Notes: generated by a model not told the origin, from the sequence alone. 64,000 nt of DNA from Paracoccus solventivorans (GCF_900142875.1 NZ_FRCK01000012.1:1-64000); one strand, 5' to 3'. Positions 48,601 to 57,585 are shown, counted from the first letter of the stretch. A program made the numbers and translations.

Positions 48601-50212
48601 CGCCGGGAGTACGGGCGGCCTGCGCCTCGAACGCGCGGTGGATCGAGTGGTCGGGGACGGCGCAGGCGGTGCCGTTCAGGCCGGTCAGCAGCAGCTGGCG
48701 CTCGGCCTCGGGCATGGTCGGGATGGTGGCGGCATCGGCGTCGCTGGCGGCTGCGGCGACCGCAGGGGTGAAATGCGCCAGCCGCGCGGCCAGCAGCTGC
48801 GCGCCCATCCGGTCGATGCGGGACAGGTCCGCCAGCAGCCGCCCGTCGGCGGTCACGGTCAACACGGTGCCGGGGACCGGGCGGTTCGCGTCGGACCAGC
48901 CGATGGCGGGGATCAGCGTGGCCCCGATGGCAGGGTCGCGCAGCGGCAGGTCCACGGCGAACTCGGGCCAGCGGCGGGCGCGCTGGAACCCCTGTTCGGC
49001 ATCAGCGGCGATACGCTCCAGCGGCCCGGTGCCCGCCAGCGGCAGCGGCGCCCAGCCCGACAGATACCCCGGCAGCCGCGGCGCATTGCCATCGGCAAAG
49101 GCCAGATACACGCGCTCGCGCCCCGCCAGCTGCGCGGCCCACAGCGCCAGCGCCGAGGGCGTCGCGGCGGCGCCCAGCGGGAACTCCTGCCAGTCGGCAG
49201 CACCCTGCCCCGGCTGCGCAAAGGGCAGCGCGGCGGGTTCCAGAGCCAGCGCGTGGCGGAACGCGCCCTCGCCCCCGGCGACGGCGGCGATGGCGGCGTC
49301 GATCCGCGCGACCTCATCGGCGGGGGCAGAGGCCAGCACCTCGCCCAGCTGCGCCGCGTCCGCGGCGGCGACCTCGGTCCCGTCCATCTCGCGCAGCCCC
49401 GACAGGCGCACGGCGCCGCTGGCGCAGGCGACGGTCAGGCCGGTGTCATCGGCGGCCAGCACCGTGCCGGGCGCGCCGGCGCCCTCGGCCAGCGCAGCGG
49501 TGCGGACGGAAAGCAGCCGCCCCCGCAGCCACAGCTTGGGCAGCGCCAGCGGGTTGGCGAAATCGCCGTGGTCGAGCGCGCGGACCAGCCGCGCCACCTC
49601 GGCCGCCGGGCGGTCGAAGCCCAGCCGCCCCGCCGCTGCGGGACGCTTGTCGCGGGGGTGATAGCTGCGCAGCGACAGGTCCTGCGGGCACCGCGCGGGC
49701 GCGCCGGTAAGCAGCGCCTCGGCCAGCTCGGGGAAGCTGTCCACCGCGGCTTCCCACGCGCGGGCGTTCAGCGTCAGAGTGGTGTCGTCCGGGGCAATCT
49801 CGAACTCGCGCGAGACCAGGATGTCGCCCTCGTCGATGCCGCCCTCGATCAGGTGCCAGGTGATGCCGTGGCGCGGCTCGGCCCCCAGGATCGCCCAGGC
49901 GGGGGCGTTCAGCCCGGCGTGGCGCGGCAGCGGCCCGTCGTGAAAGTTCACCGCGCCGCGCCGCGCGCCGTCCAGCAGCGGCTGCGGGATGATCGACAGG
50001 TTCGCCACGCTCAGCAGCCAGTCGTAATCCAGTCCCTCGGGGCTGCGCAGATCATCCTGCGCGCGCAGGGGAATGCCGCGCCCTTCGGCCCAGCGGGCGA
50101 TGTCGGGGTTGCGCGTGGCCACCGCGGCGATGGTCAGGCCGCGCCCCAGCCAATGCTCGGCGCACTGGACCAGAAGCGATTCGTTACCGATGAAAAGCGC
50201 CGAAACGGACAT
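45659..50212 (-). CDS. NRPS loading module: formyltransferase - partial C - A (with inserted luciferase-like monooxygenase) - PCP
   Basis: The 1517 residues read in order: formyltransferase (1 to about 275; NFH 89-91 and Asp127 form the Fmt-type catalytic set); a region like the C-terminal half of a condensation domain (about 300-500) with no HHxxxDG; adenylation N-part (520-735; YTSGSTGRPKG 671-681, FDIS 716-719); a bacterial luciferase-like monooxygenase insert (about 755-1105); the rest of the A domain (1110-1395; NMYGPTETT 1187-1195, Lys1384); and a PCP (1405-1480, Ser1441 in GGHSL). The specificity residues read D-I-L-Q-V-G-M-I-W-K, two changes from the glycine code as I recall it. The insert is of the MupA/Atu3671 type. 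No TE, so the chain must pass to the PKS. Confidence 0.9.
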   Translation of the reverse strand: MSVSALFIGNESLLVQCAEHWLGRGLTIAAVATRNPDIARWAEGRGIPLRAQDDLRSPEGLDYDWLLSVANLSIIPQPLLDGARRGAVNFHDGPLPRHAGLNAPAWAILGAEPRHGITWHLIEGGIDEGDILVSREFEIAPDDTTLTLNARAWEAAVDSFPELAEALLTGAPARCPQDLSLRSYHPRDKRPAAAGRLGFDRPAAEVARLVRALDHGDFANPLALPKLWLRGRLLSVRTAALAEGAGAPGTVLAADDTGLTVACASGAVRLSGLREMDGTEVAAADAAQLGEVLASAPADEVARIDAAIAAVAGGEGAFRHALALEPAALPFAQPGQGAADWQEFPLGAAATPSALALWAAQLAGRERVYLAFADGNAPRLPGYLSGWAPLPLAGTGPLERIAADAEQGFQRARRWPEFAVDLPLRDPAIGATLIPAIGWSDANRPVPGTVLTVTADGRLLADLSRIDRMGAQLLAARLAHFTPAVAAAASDADAATIPTMPEAERQLLLTGLNGTACAVPDHSIHRAFEAQAARTPGGAALTHEDRTLTYAQLNARANRLAHLLRQMGVGPGTVVGLNLRRSPLLLVGALGILKAGGAYLPLDPAYPADRIALYVEDSGAPVIITETALEPALPDSDAELLVLDAEPRLAAMPETNPEGGAAPEDLAYLIYTSGSTGRPKGVMLEHRNVANFFAGMDQRIPDSDGRVWLAVTSLSFDISVLELFWTLARGYHVVLMGEEERALVSAGSRISARKMDFSLFYWGNDDGVGRQKYRVLLEGAKFADQHGFCAVWTPERHFHAFGGPYPNPSVTGAAVAAVTTNLEVRAGSCVAPLHHPIRVAEEWAVIDNLTNGRTALGIASGWHPEDFVLRPENGPPNNKAAMFDTIDKLRRMWRGEAVPFPLNDGRMVDVVTQPRPVSRELSIWVTTAGNPATWREAGEIGANVLTHLLGQSVEEVGEKIAIYHDALRKSGRDPADFKVTLMLHSYICHDREVARERARGPMKDYLRSAAALVKQYAWAFPAFKKPQGVTNPMDIDLRSLDAEETEAILDFAFQRYFEDSGLFGTVEDGLARVEQLKRIGVDEIACLIDYGLPCETVLEGLAPLAEILRRSNMAPELASDDWSIAAQITRHRATHMQCTPSMARMIAMNDDARAAMGGLRHLVLGGEALPASLVGDLTRAGARRITNMYGPTETTIWSTTAPAGVADPVVSIGTPIANTQCYVLDADGQPVALGAEGELWIGGEGVARGYWQRPDLTEDRFRPNPFAPGRIYGTGDLVRWRPDGQGGAKLEFLGRADHQVKLRGYRIELGEIEAAAEECAGVRQAVVICREMGPGDLRLIAYLTGDHQLSTDAVKRHLAERLPPHMIPAHFVRLAEFPLTPNRKVDRKALPDVVESADAVAEDFVAPSDGIEATIAAVWARVLNRPRIGSRDNFFALGGHSLLAVQAHREIRAALGGGVRLSITDIFRFPTLESLAAHLSGGTADDSARKEAEAAEETARADAIARRRALRAQRDGG

Positions 50213-50221
50213 GGAAAACCT

Positions 50222-51172
50222 CTAACGATGTGACTCGGGGGCTGGCCGGGGGCCGGTCAGCATATGGGCGAGCAGCTGGCGGGTGAACCCCGGGGCTGCC
50301 GCGCGGCGCCCGCGCAGCCGGGCAATCATAGACCCGGCGACCACCGCGCCGGTCGCGGCAAGATAGCGCAGCTGCCCGTGGTTCTTGCGCCAGTAATGGC
50401 GGCGGCTGTCGAACCAGTAGTCGGGCGTCCGCGCCCAGGTCTTCATCCCCGTCGAGACCGAGCCGATATGCATCACCCGGCTGGCAGGCACGAAATCGGT
50501 CTGCCACCCGGCGCGGGCGGCGCGCAGGCACAGGTCGGTTTCCTCGAAATAAAGGAAGAACTCCTCGTCGAAGATGCCGATCTCGTCCAGCAGGTCCTGC
50601 CGCATCATCAGGCTGGCGCCCGCCACCCAGTCCATGCGCGTGGGCCGGTCGGGGATCGGCCGCGGCACCACATGGCGGTGCAGCAGCCGGGTGATCGGGC
50701 CGGTGACGGCCGCGCCCTCGAACTCGGACGCGACCGAGGGAAAGCGGAAACAGGCGGTGTGGGGGTCGCCGTCGGGGCCGTGGATATAGCTGCCGGCCAT
50801 GCCGGTCCGCGGATGCGCCAGCATGTGGTCCAGCAGCGCCCGCACCGCATCCGGAGCCGGAAACGCGTCCGAGTTCAGCAGATAGACGAAATCCGGCCGC
50901 CGCCCGTCCGGCAGCCCGGCCCGGATCGCGTGGTTGTTGCCGGCGCCGAAACCGCCGTTGCGGCCCGATTGCAGCAGCCGCACCCGGTCCCAGCCGCGTT
51001 CGGCGATGCCGCGGGCGATGGCACCCTCAGAGCCGTCGCCGCTGTCGTTGTCGACGATGGTGATGGCGCCGTCGATGCCCGCCATCGCCGCCACCAGCGC
51101 CTCGGCCGAGCGCAGGGTCATGTCCGGCGTACGCCAGTTCAGGATGATCGCGTGCAGCACCGTCATGGTCAT
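50222..51172 (-). CDS. Glycosyltransferase, GT2 (rhamnosyltransferase-like), between the PKS and NRPS genes
   Basis: The 316-residue protein has the GT-A opening VLHAIILNWRTPDMTLRSAE, IVDNDSGDGSE, GRNGGFGAGNNHAIR (about 72-86) and LLNSDAFP, the WbbL-type rhamnosyltransferase pattern, and FDEEFFLYFEETDLCLRA. It starts in an ATGA overlap with the PKS gene and ends ten bases before the NRPS start, so it belongs to their operon. It may glycosylate the PKS/NRPS product, or it is a polysaccharide enzyme sharing the transcript. Sugar specificity is not read from sequence. Confidence 0.85.
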   Translation of the reverse strand: MTMTVLHAIILNWRTPDMTLRSAEALVAAMAGIDGAITIVDNDSGDGSEGAIARGIAERGWDRVRLLQSGRNGGFGAGNNHAIRAGLPDGRRPDFVYLLNSDAFPAPDAVRALLDHMLAHPRTGMAGSYIHGPDGDPHTACFRFPSVASEFEGAAVTGPITRLLHRHVVPRPIPDRPTRMDWVAGASLMMRQDLLDEIGIFDEEFFLYFEETDLCLRAARAGWQTDFVPASRVMHIGSVSTGMKTWARTPDYWFDSRRHYWRKNHGQLRYLAATGAVVAGSMIARLRGRRAAAPGFTRQLLAHMLTGPRPAPESHR

Positions 51173-54100
51173 TCCGCCGCCTGGCGCATGGGCGCCGCTT
51201 CCGCCTGCGCCAGGATGCGCCGCAGATGCGAGGCGAGCAACCGGACGTTGGGTTCCAGCACCATGCTGTCGTGGTCCCCCGGCACCTCGATCACCTCGAG
51301 CGCGGGGGAAAGCGGGGTCAGGCCGTTGTCTTCCATCACATATTCCTTGGCCGCACTGATCCAGCGCCCGCCCGACACCTTGAAGCGCCGGTCCAGCGGC
51401 GGGCGCAGCAGCACCACCCGCCCGTCGCGCCGCACCATGTCGAAGCGGGGCAGCGCCGCATAGAACGCCGCCTCGATCGCCGAGTTGTGCAGCTGGTGCG
51501 CATCCTCGACCGCGCGGGGATTGCGTTGCGCGCGCTTCCATTCGGCACGTTCGCGGGCCCAGCGCGACAGATAGGCGGGGCCTTCCTCGCGCAACAGCGC
51601 CAGCTTGATCAGCGCCTTGTCCACCCGCCCCGGCACCGGCCGCATCGGCAGCGGCGTGTCCAGCAGCACGGTGACGGCGACGGTTTCGCCCGCCTCTTCA
51701 AGCTGGCGGGCGATTTCCCAGGCGATCAGCCCGCCGCCCGAGAACCCGCCGACCAGATACGGCCCCTGCGGCTGCACCTGCTGCATTTCCGCGATGTAAT
51801 CGCGGGCGGCGTCGGTGAAATCCTCATGCGGCGGCGCGTCCCCGAACAGCCCCCGCGCCTGCAGGCCGTAGAACGGCCGCTCATGGCCCAACAGCTGCGC
51901 AAGATGGCGCAGGTTCAGCACGTTGCCGAACATCCCCGCCACCAGGAAGAACGGCGTGCGCGGCCCGCCGTCGCCGCGATGCATCGCGACCAGATGGGTG
52001 TGGCGGCGCATGGGGGTGACCTCGGCCGGGGCGCTGTCTGCCGCCGGCTCGGCGGTATCGCCCGCCGGCCCGATCTGCGCCTCGATCAGCGCGGCGCAGG
52101 CGGCGATGGTCGGGGCCTCGAACAGGATCGAGATTGGGAAATCCACCGCATAGGTCTTGCGGATCATCGAAAACAGCCGCACCGCGATCAGCGAATGCCC
52201 GCCAAGGTCGAAGAAACTGTCCTCGACCCCCAGGTTGCCGACGCCCAGCAGGTCCTTCCAGAACCCGACCAGCGTGCGCTCGATATCGTTGCGGGGGGCG
52301 ACGAATTCGCTGTCGAGCTCGGGGCGCTCGAACTCGGTGGCGCCGGGTTTCGCCGCATCCGCCCCGGCATCGGCCTGCGCGATCAGCGCCGGCAGCGGGA
52401 TCGAGCTGACCACCAGCTGCCCGGCGCCGCTGGCGATGGCGCGCAGGAACGCCTCGGCCCCCTCGTCGGCGTGGATGCCCTGCGACAGATTGTGGCGCAG
52501 CTGCTCCTCGGCCGGGCCGATCTGGCGCGGCGCATCGGCGGCGTCAAAGGCGATCTCGCGCGCGTCGGGCGTGGCGGACAGGTCCAGCGCACCCTCGATC
52601 CGGCGCAGGGTAAAGCCGGCGATCTCGGCCACCACGTGGCCATCGGGGTCGCTCAGGGTGATGTCGAACCGCGCCAGCCCGTCGCCGTCGCGGTTGGGGG
52701 CAGCGTTGCGGATATGGCTGACGATCTGCGCAGGCAGCGCCCCGGTCAGGGTGATCGCGCCATAGCCCAGCGGCACCCACAGCCTTGCGTCGTCATAGCC
52801 CTCGATCAGCCGCATCGCCCAGCCGGTAGCGATGTCCAGCAGCGCCGGATGCAGCAGGTATCCGGCATCCGCACCCCGGAACTGCGGCGGCAGCGCCAGA
52901 TCGGCAATGCCCTCGCCCGTGCCCAAGGCCCGGCTTTGCAGCACCCGCCAGCGCGGGCCGAAACGCAGGTGGCGTTCCTGATCGGTCACCAGCCCCTCGC
53001 CGCGCTCGGGCGCGGGGCAGCGGGCGCGGATCGCGGCAAGGTCCAGCGTGGGGGGCGCGGCGGCATCGGTCTCGACCCGCGCCTCGGCGTGCAGCAGCCA
53101 GCCGGTGCTGCCGTCCACCGCCACCGCGCTGCGGATCTCGGCGTCATAGCCGCCCTGCGTGCGGGTCAGCCGCACCCGGATGCGCGCCTGCTCGCCATCC
53201 GCCACCAGCAGCGGCCGCAGGAAGGTCAGGTCGGTGATGCGCAGCGGCCCCGGGGCCTCGACCTCGGCCAGCGCCTCGGCCAGCAGCTCCAGATAGCCGG
53301 TGCCGGGCAGCAGCGCCTGGCCTTGGGCCAGCCGGTGGCCGTCGATGATCCAGTCGCGGTGGTCCACCACCCCCGAAAACAGCCGCCGGCCGTCGGGATC
53401 GAACCCGGCCTCGGCCAGCAGGGGCCGGGTGATCGGCGTCGGCGCGGCAGGCGCGGGCGGCGCCAGCGCCGCGGCGGCCATGCCGACATCGGCCCAGATC
53501 CCCCAGTTGATCGCCAGCACCCGCGTGGCCCCGCCAGCGCGCGATTCCGCCCAGGCATTCAGGAAGCTGTTGGCGGCGACGTAATCCAGCTGCCCGGGCG
53601 GCGTCGTCACCGTGGACGAGGACGAAAACACCACGATCAGCCCGACCGAGCCGTCCGGGAACACGCTGTCCAGCACCATGGTGCCATGCAGCTTGGGGGC
53701 CAGAACCTGCTCGATGGATTCCGGGGTCTTGGCCAGGATCGGCGCGTCGTCGACCACGCCGGCGGCATGGATCACCGCGTCGATGCGGCCGAACCGGGCC
53801 TCGGCGGCAGCGCGGGCGGCCTCGACCTCTTCGACGTTGCAGATGTCGGCGGCGAGGGTCAGCACCTCGGCGCCCTCGGCCTCCAGCGCCTCGACCGCGC
53901 GCAGCCTTACTGCCAGCGGGTCGCCGGGCGGCGCCTGCCGGATCAGCGCCGGCCACTCGCCGCGTTCCGGCAGGGCACTGCGGCCCAAAAGCACCAGCCG
54001 GGCGCCATGGTCGCGCCACAGCCGCCGCGCCACGGTCAGGCCGATGCCACCAAAGGCGCCGGTGATCAGGCAGACCGCACCCCGCGGCAGCGCCGCAGCC

Positions 54101-57100
54101 TCAGCCGCGGGCAGCGCCCGGGGCCGCCAGTTACGCTCATACCGCACGCCGGCGCGCAGGGCGGCGGTGCGGCGGCCGGGGGGTGCCAGCAGCTCGGCCA
54201 GAACCTCGGCGGCGGTGTCGGCCGGCGGCATCCCCGGGTCGATATCCAGGCTGGAACAGCTCGCCCCGGCGAATTCGCGCGGGATCACCCCCAGCGGGCC
54301 GGCAATCGCGGCTTTTTCCGGGTGGGCGAGCCGCTCGATCTTCTGTCCCGAAATATCCCCGCCGGAGGCTCCGGCCGCGCCGCCCACACCCCCGCGCAGC
54401 GGCAGCGCCGCCGCGCCGCTGGTGATCGCGGTCAGATGCCAGGGCGCGGGCAGCCCGGCCTCGTCCATCGCCTGCGCAAGGAAGGTCAGGCTGTAGAACC
54501 CCTGTTCCAGATTGCGGTGGAACAGGCTCGACCCCGGCCGGAAACCCTCATCCGCGGCCAGCCAGAAATGCGCGATCCGGTCGGGGGCGAGACCCTGCGC
54601 CACCAGATCGCCCAGCAGCAGGTCGTAGTCGTCGCGCCCGCGCTCGGCCGAGATGCAATAGCGGTCCTGATCCAGCCGGGCGAAACTGTCGCCGGCCAAG
54701 ACCTCGATCACCCGATGCCCGGCGGCGCGCAGGGGGGCGGCCACCGCGGCGCCCAAGCCCTGCCCATCCGACAGGAACAGCCAGCAGCGCTTTTCCGCGC
54801 GGTCGAGCGCATCCACCGCGATCTCGGCGCTGCGGCGCAGCCAGAACGGCTCCCACCCCCAGTCGGCCACGTCGTCCACCCGTTCGGGGAAACGGGCGGT
54901 GTCGTCGCGGGCGACGGTCGCGGCGCGGTCGATGAAATAGCGCTGGCGCTGGAACGGGTAGGTCGGCAGCACCACCCGCTGCCGCGGCACATCGCCCCAG
55001 AACTGCGGCCAGTCCACCGCCACCCCCAGCGCCCACAGCCGGGTCAGCGTGGCGATGAACCACTCATCATCGGCGACCTGGTGGTCGGGGTGGCGCAGCG
55101 TTGCCAGCGACTGGTTGGCCGGCACCCCGTTGGCCACAGCCAGCGAGGCCAGCGTCCGCCCCGGCCCGACCTCGAGATAAACCCGCCCCTTGTCGCGGCT
55201 CAGATGCGCCATGCCGTCGGCGAAATGCACGGTATTGCGCAGATGCGCGACCCAATACTCCGGGTCGGTCGCCTGCGCGGCGGTCAGTTCTGTGCCGGTG
55301 CGGTTGGAAATCACCGGCAGCCTGGGCACCGATAGCTTCATCCCGCGCAGATGCGCGCCGAAATCGGCCAGGATCGGCTCGAGCATCCGGGAATGTGCGG
55401 CGATGTCGATGCGGATGCGCTGGGGGGTGATCTCATCCGCCGCCAGCCGCGCGGCCAACGCATCCAGCGCCGCATCGGGGCCGGAAATCACGCAAAGCTC
55501 GGGCGCGTTGACCGAGGCGATGTCCAGATCATCGCTCAGATACGGCCGCACCGCATCGACCGACAGCGGCACCGACAGCATCCCCCCCGGCGGCACGCTG
55601 TCGAACAGCTGCCCGCGCCGGTGCACCAGCCCGATGCAATCCTGAAACGACATCACCCCGGCGATGCAGGCGGCGACGTTTTCGCCCATCGAATGCCCGA
55701 TCAGCGCCGAGGGCTGCACGCCCCAGCTCATCCACAGCTTCGCCAGCGCATATTCGGTGATCGCGATCAGCGGCAGCTGGACCGAGGGCCTGGTCAGCGC
55801 CGCCTCGGCCGCCGCTTCCTGCCCCGGCTCGGGCAGCCAGACGGCGCGGGGGTCATAGTCCAGCATCGGGGCCAGATGCGACAGGCCCTTGTCCATCCAC
55901 TCGCGGAACTCGGGCTCGGTGTCGTAAAGCCCGCGCGCCATCTGCGCATATTGCGCGCCGCCGCCGGGGAACATGAACACCACCTCGAGGCGGTCGCCCA
56001 GATGCTGGTGGGTGAACACCTGCCGCTGGTCGCCCGATTCCAGCCGCGCGGCGGCGGTGTCGTGGTCACTGGCCACGACGATGCGGCGATGGTCGAACTG
56101 GCGCCGCCCCTGCATCAGGGTAAAGGCGACATCGGCCAGCTTCTGTTCGGGATGGGCGCGCAGATGCGCGGCCAGCCGCGTCGTGGCCTGATCCAGCGCC
56201 GCCTTGTTGCGGGCCGAGACCACCAGCGGCTGGAACGGGAAATCCGGCTCCTCGGATGGCGCGCGCGCGGGCGCTTCTTCAAGCACCAGATGCGCGTTGG
56301 TGCCGCCGACGCCAAGGCTGTTCACCCCCGCCCGCCGCGGCGCCCCCTGCTGCGGGAACGGCGTCAGCCGGTCGCAGACCGCGAACGGCGAATGCGCGAA
56401 GTCGATCGAGGGGTTCGGCGCCTCATACCCCAGCGAGGGCGGGATTTCCGCGTGATGCAGCGCCAGCGACGCCTTGATGACGCTGGCCACCCCCGCGGCG
56501 GTGTCCAGATGGCCGATATTGGTCTTGACGCTGCCCACCAGGCAGCGCGCGGCATCCGTGCCGGTTTCGGCGAAAGCCTCGGTCAGGGCGGCGATCTCGA
56601 TCGGGTCACCCAGATAGGTGCCGGTGCCGTGGCATTCGACATAGCCGATGCTGTCGGCGCTGACGCCCGCCGCGCGATGCGCCGCCGCCACCGCGGCCGC
56701 CTGCCCGTCGACCGAGGGCGCCAGATAGCCGGCCTTGGCCGCACCGTCGTTGTTGATGGCGCTGCCGCGGATCACCGCCCAGATATGGTCGCCCTCGGCC
56801 AGCGCATCGGCCAGCGGGCGCAGCACCACGCAGCCCGCGCCGGACCCGAACACCGTCCCCTGCCCGCGGTGGTCGAAGGCGTGGCAATGCCCGTCGGGGG
56901 ACAGCACCTCGCCGTCCTGATACAGATAGCCGCGGCCGTGGGGCAGCTCGATGGTGACGCCGCCGGCCAGCGCCATGGCGCATTCGCCGCGCTGGATCGA
57001 CTGGCAGGCCATGTGGATCGCCACCAGCGAGGTCGAGCACGCGGTCTGCACCGAAATGCTGGGCCCGGTCAGGTCGAGGATATGGCTGACCCGGGTGGAC

Positions 57101-57585
57101 AGGAAATCCTTGTCGTTGCCGGTATGGCGCAGCAGGAACATGCCGGTCGAGCGCACCAGCTCGTCCTGGGAACAGACGTTGAAATAGAAATAGCTGCCCA
57201 TGCCGCAGCCGGCAAAGACGCCGATGGGGCGGCCCAGACCTTCCGGCGTGTGGCCGGCGTTCTCCATCGCCTCCCACGCGGTTTCCAGGAACTGGCGGTG
57301 CTGGGGGTCCATGATCGCCGCCTCTTTCGGCGACAGGCCGAAGAACTCGGCATCGAAATGGTCGAAGCGGTCCAGCGTCGCGGCAGCGGGGACGTAGTTC
57401 GGCTGGCGCATCCGGGACGGGCTTTCTCCGGCCTCGCGCAGCTCGGACTCGGTCAGGGTGCGAATCGATTCGACGCCCTGCCGCAGGTTGTCCCAATACT
57501 CGGCGATGGAGCCCGCCCCCGGCAGATGCGCGGCCATCCCGACGATCGCGATGTCGCCCGAACCGGGCCTGTCCTGCATATCCAT
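51169..57585 (-). CDS. Type I polyketide synthase, KS-AT-KR-DH-ACP-TE
   Basis: 2138 residues from the ATG at 57585 (an AGGGG lies upstream; an ATG at 57603 and a TTG at 57612 are less likely). KS about 12-437 with Cys183 (TACSTS), His319 and His359; AT about 533-830 with Ser632 (GHSMG) and IAAH at 728-731 where malonyl enzymes usually have HAFH; KR about 1168-1375 (GAFGGIG, Tyr1335); DH about 1405-1663 with His1417 in HxxxGxxxxP and Asp1584; ACP about 1765-1838 (Ser1798); TE about 1866-2125 (Ser1949, Asp1976, His2105). All key residues are present. The DH lies after the KR, the reverse of the usual order. The terminal TE makes it the last module of the line. Confidence 0.92.
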   Translation of the reverse strand: MDMQDRPGSGDIAIVGMAAHLPGAGSIAEYWDNLRQGVESIRTLTESELREAGESPSRMRQPNYVPAAATLDRFDHFDAEFFGLSPKEAAIMDPQHRQFLETAWEAMENAGHTPEGLGRPIGVFAGCGMGSYFYFNVCSQDELVRSTGMFLLRHTGNDKDFLSTRVSHILDLTGPSISVQTACSTSLVAIHMACQSIQRGECAMALAGGVTIELPHGRGYLYQDGEVLSPDGHCHAFDHRGQGTVFGSGAGCVVLRPLADALAEGDHIWAVIRGSAINNDGAAKAGYLAPSVDGQAAAVAAAHRAAGVSADSIGYVECHGTGTYLGDPIEIAALTEAFAETGTDAARCLVGSVKTNIGHLDTAAGVASVIKASLALHHAEIPPSLGYEAPNPSIDFAHSPFAVCDRLTPFPQQGAPRRAGVNSLGVGGTNAHLVLEEAPARAPSEEPDFPFQPLVVSARNKAALDQATTRLAAHLRAHPEQKLADVAFTLMQGRRQFDHRRIVVASDHDTAAARLESGDQRQVFTHQHLGDRLEVVFMFPGGGAQYAQMARGLYDTEPEFREWMDKGLSHLAPMLDYDPRAVWLPEPGQEAAAEAALTRPSVQLPLIAITEYALAKLWMSWGVQPSALIGHSMGENVAACIAGVMSFQDCIGLVHRRGQLFDSVPPGGMLSVPLSVDAVRPYLSDDLDIASVNAPELCVISGPDAALDALAARLAADEITPQRIRIDIAAHSRMLEPILADFGAHLRGMKLSVPRLPVISNRTGTELTAAQATDPEYWVAHLRNTVHFADGMAHLSRDKGRVYLEVGPGRTLASLAVANGVPANQSLATLRHPDHQVADDEWFIATLTRLWALGVAVDWPQFWGDVPRQRVVLPTYPFQRQRYFIDRAATVARDDTARFPERVDDVADWGWEPFWLRRSAEIAVDALDRAEKRCWLFLSDGQGLGAAVAAPLRAAGHRVIEVLAGDSFARLDQDRYCISAERGRDDYDLLLGDLVAQGLAPDRIAHFWLAADEGFRPGSSLFHRNLEQGFYSLTFLAQAMDEAGLPAPWHLTAITSGAAALPLRGGVGGAAGASGGDISGQKIERLAHPEKAAIAGPLGVIPREFAGASCSSLDIDPGMPPADTAAEVLAELLAPPGRRTAALRAGVRYERNWRPRALPAAEAAALPRGAVCLITGAFGGIGLTVARRLWRDHGARLVLLGRSALPERGEWPALIRQAPPGDPLAVRLRAVEALEAEGAEVLTLAADICNVEEVEAARAAAEARFGRIDAVIHAAGVVDDAPILAKTPESIEQVLAPKLHGTMVLDSVFPDGSVGLIVVFSSSSTVTTPPGQLDYVAANSFLNAWAESRAGGATRVLAINWGIWADVGMAAAALAPPAPAAPTPITRPLLAEAGFDPDGRRLFSGVVDHRDWIIDGHRLAQGQALLPGTGYLELLAEALAEVEAPGPLRITDLTFLRPLLVADGEQARIRVRLTRTQGGYDAEIRSAVAVDGSTGWLLHAEARVETDAAAPPTLDLAAIRARCPAPERGEGLVTDQERHLRFGPRWRVLQSRALGTGEGIADLALPPQFRGADAGYLLHPALLDIATGWAMRLIEGYDDARLWVPLGYGAITLTGALPAQIVSHIRNAAPNRDGDGLARFDITLSDPDGHVVAEIAGFTLRRIEGALDLSATPDAREIAFDAADAPRQIGPAEEQLRHNLSQGIHADEGAEAFLRAIASGAGQLVVSSIPLPALIAQADAGADAAKPGATEFERPELDSEFVAPRNDIERTLVGFWKDLLGVGNLGVEDSFFDLGGHSLIAVRLFSMIRKTYAVDFPISILFEAPTIAACAALIEAQIGPAGDTAEPAADSAPAEVTPMRRHTHLVAMHRGDGGPRTPFFLVAGMFGNVLNLRHLAQLLGHERPFYGLQARGLFGDAPPHEDFTDAARDYIAEMQQVQPQGPYLVGGFSGGGLIAWEIARQLEEAGETVAVTVLLDTPLPMRPVPGRVDKALIKLALLREEGPAYLSRWARERAEWKRAQRNPRAVEDAHQLHNSAIEAAFYAALPRFDMVRRDGRVVLLRPPLDRRFKVSGGRWISAAKEYVMEDNGLTPLSPALEVIEVPGDHDSMVLEPNVRLLASHLRRILAQAEAAPMRQAAE

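Noticed and set aside
45194-50233. A 1679-codon open frame antisense to the NRPS gene
   Set aside because: It is a mirror of the NRPS codon pattern in GC-rich DNA. Its translation is low-complexity (His, Gln, Arg, Gly) with no domain.
51226-55335. A 1369-codon open frame antisense to the PKS gene
   Set aside because: Same effect. The opposite strand has all PKS motifs in order.
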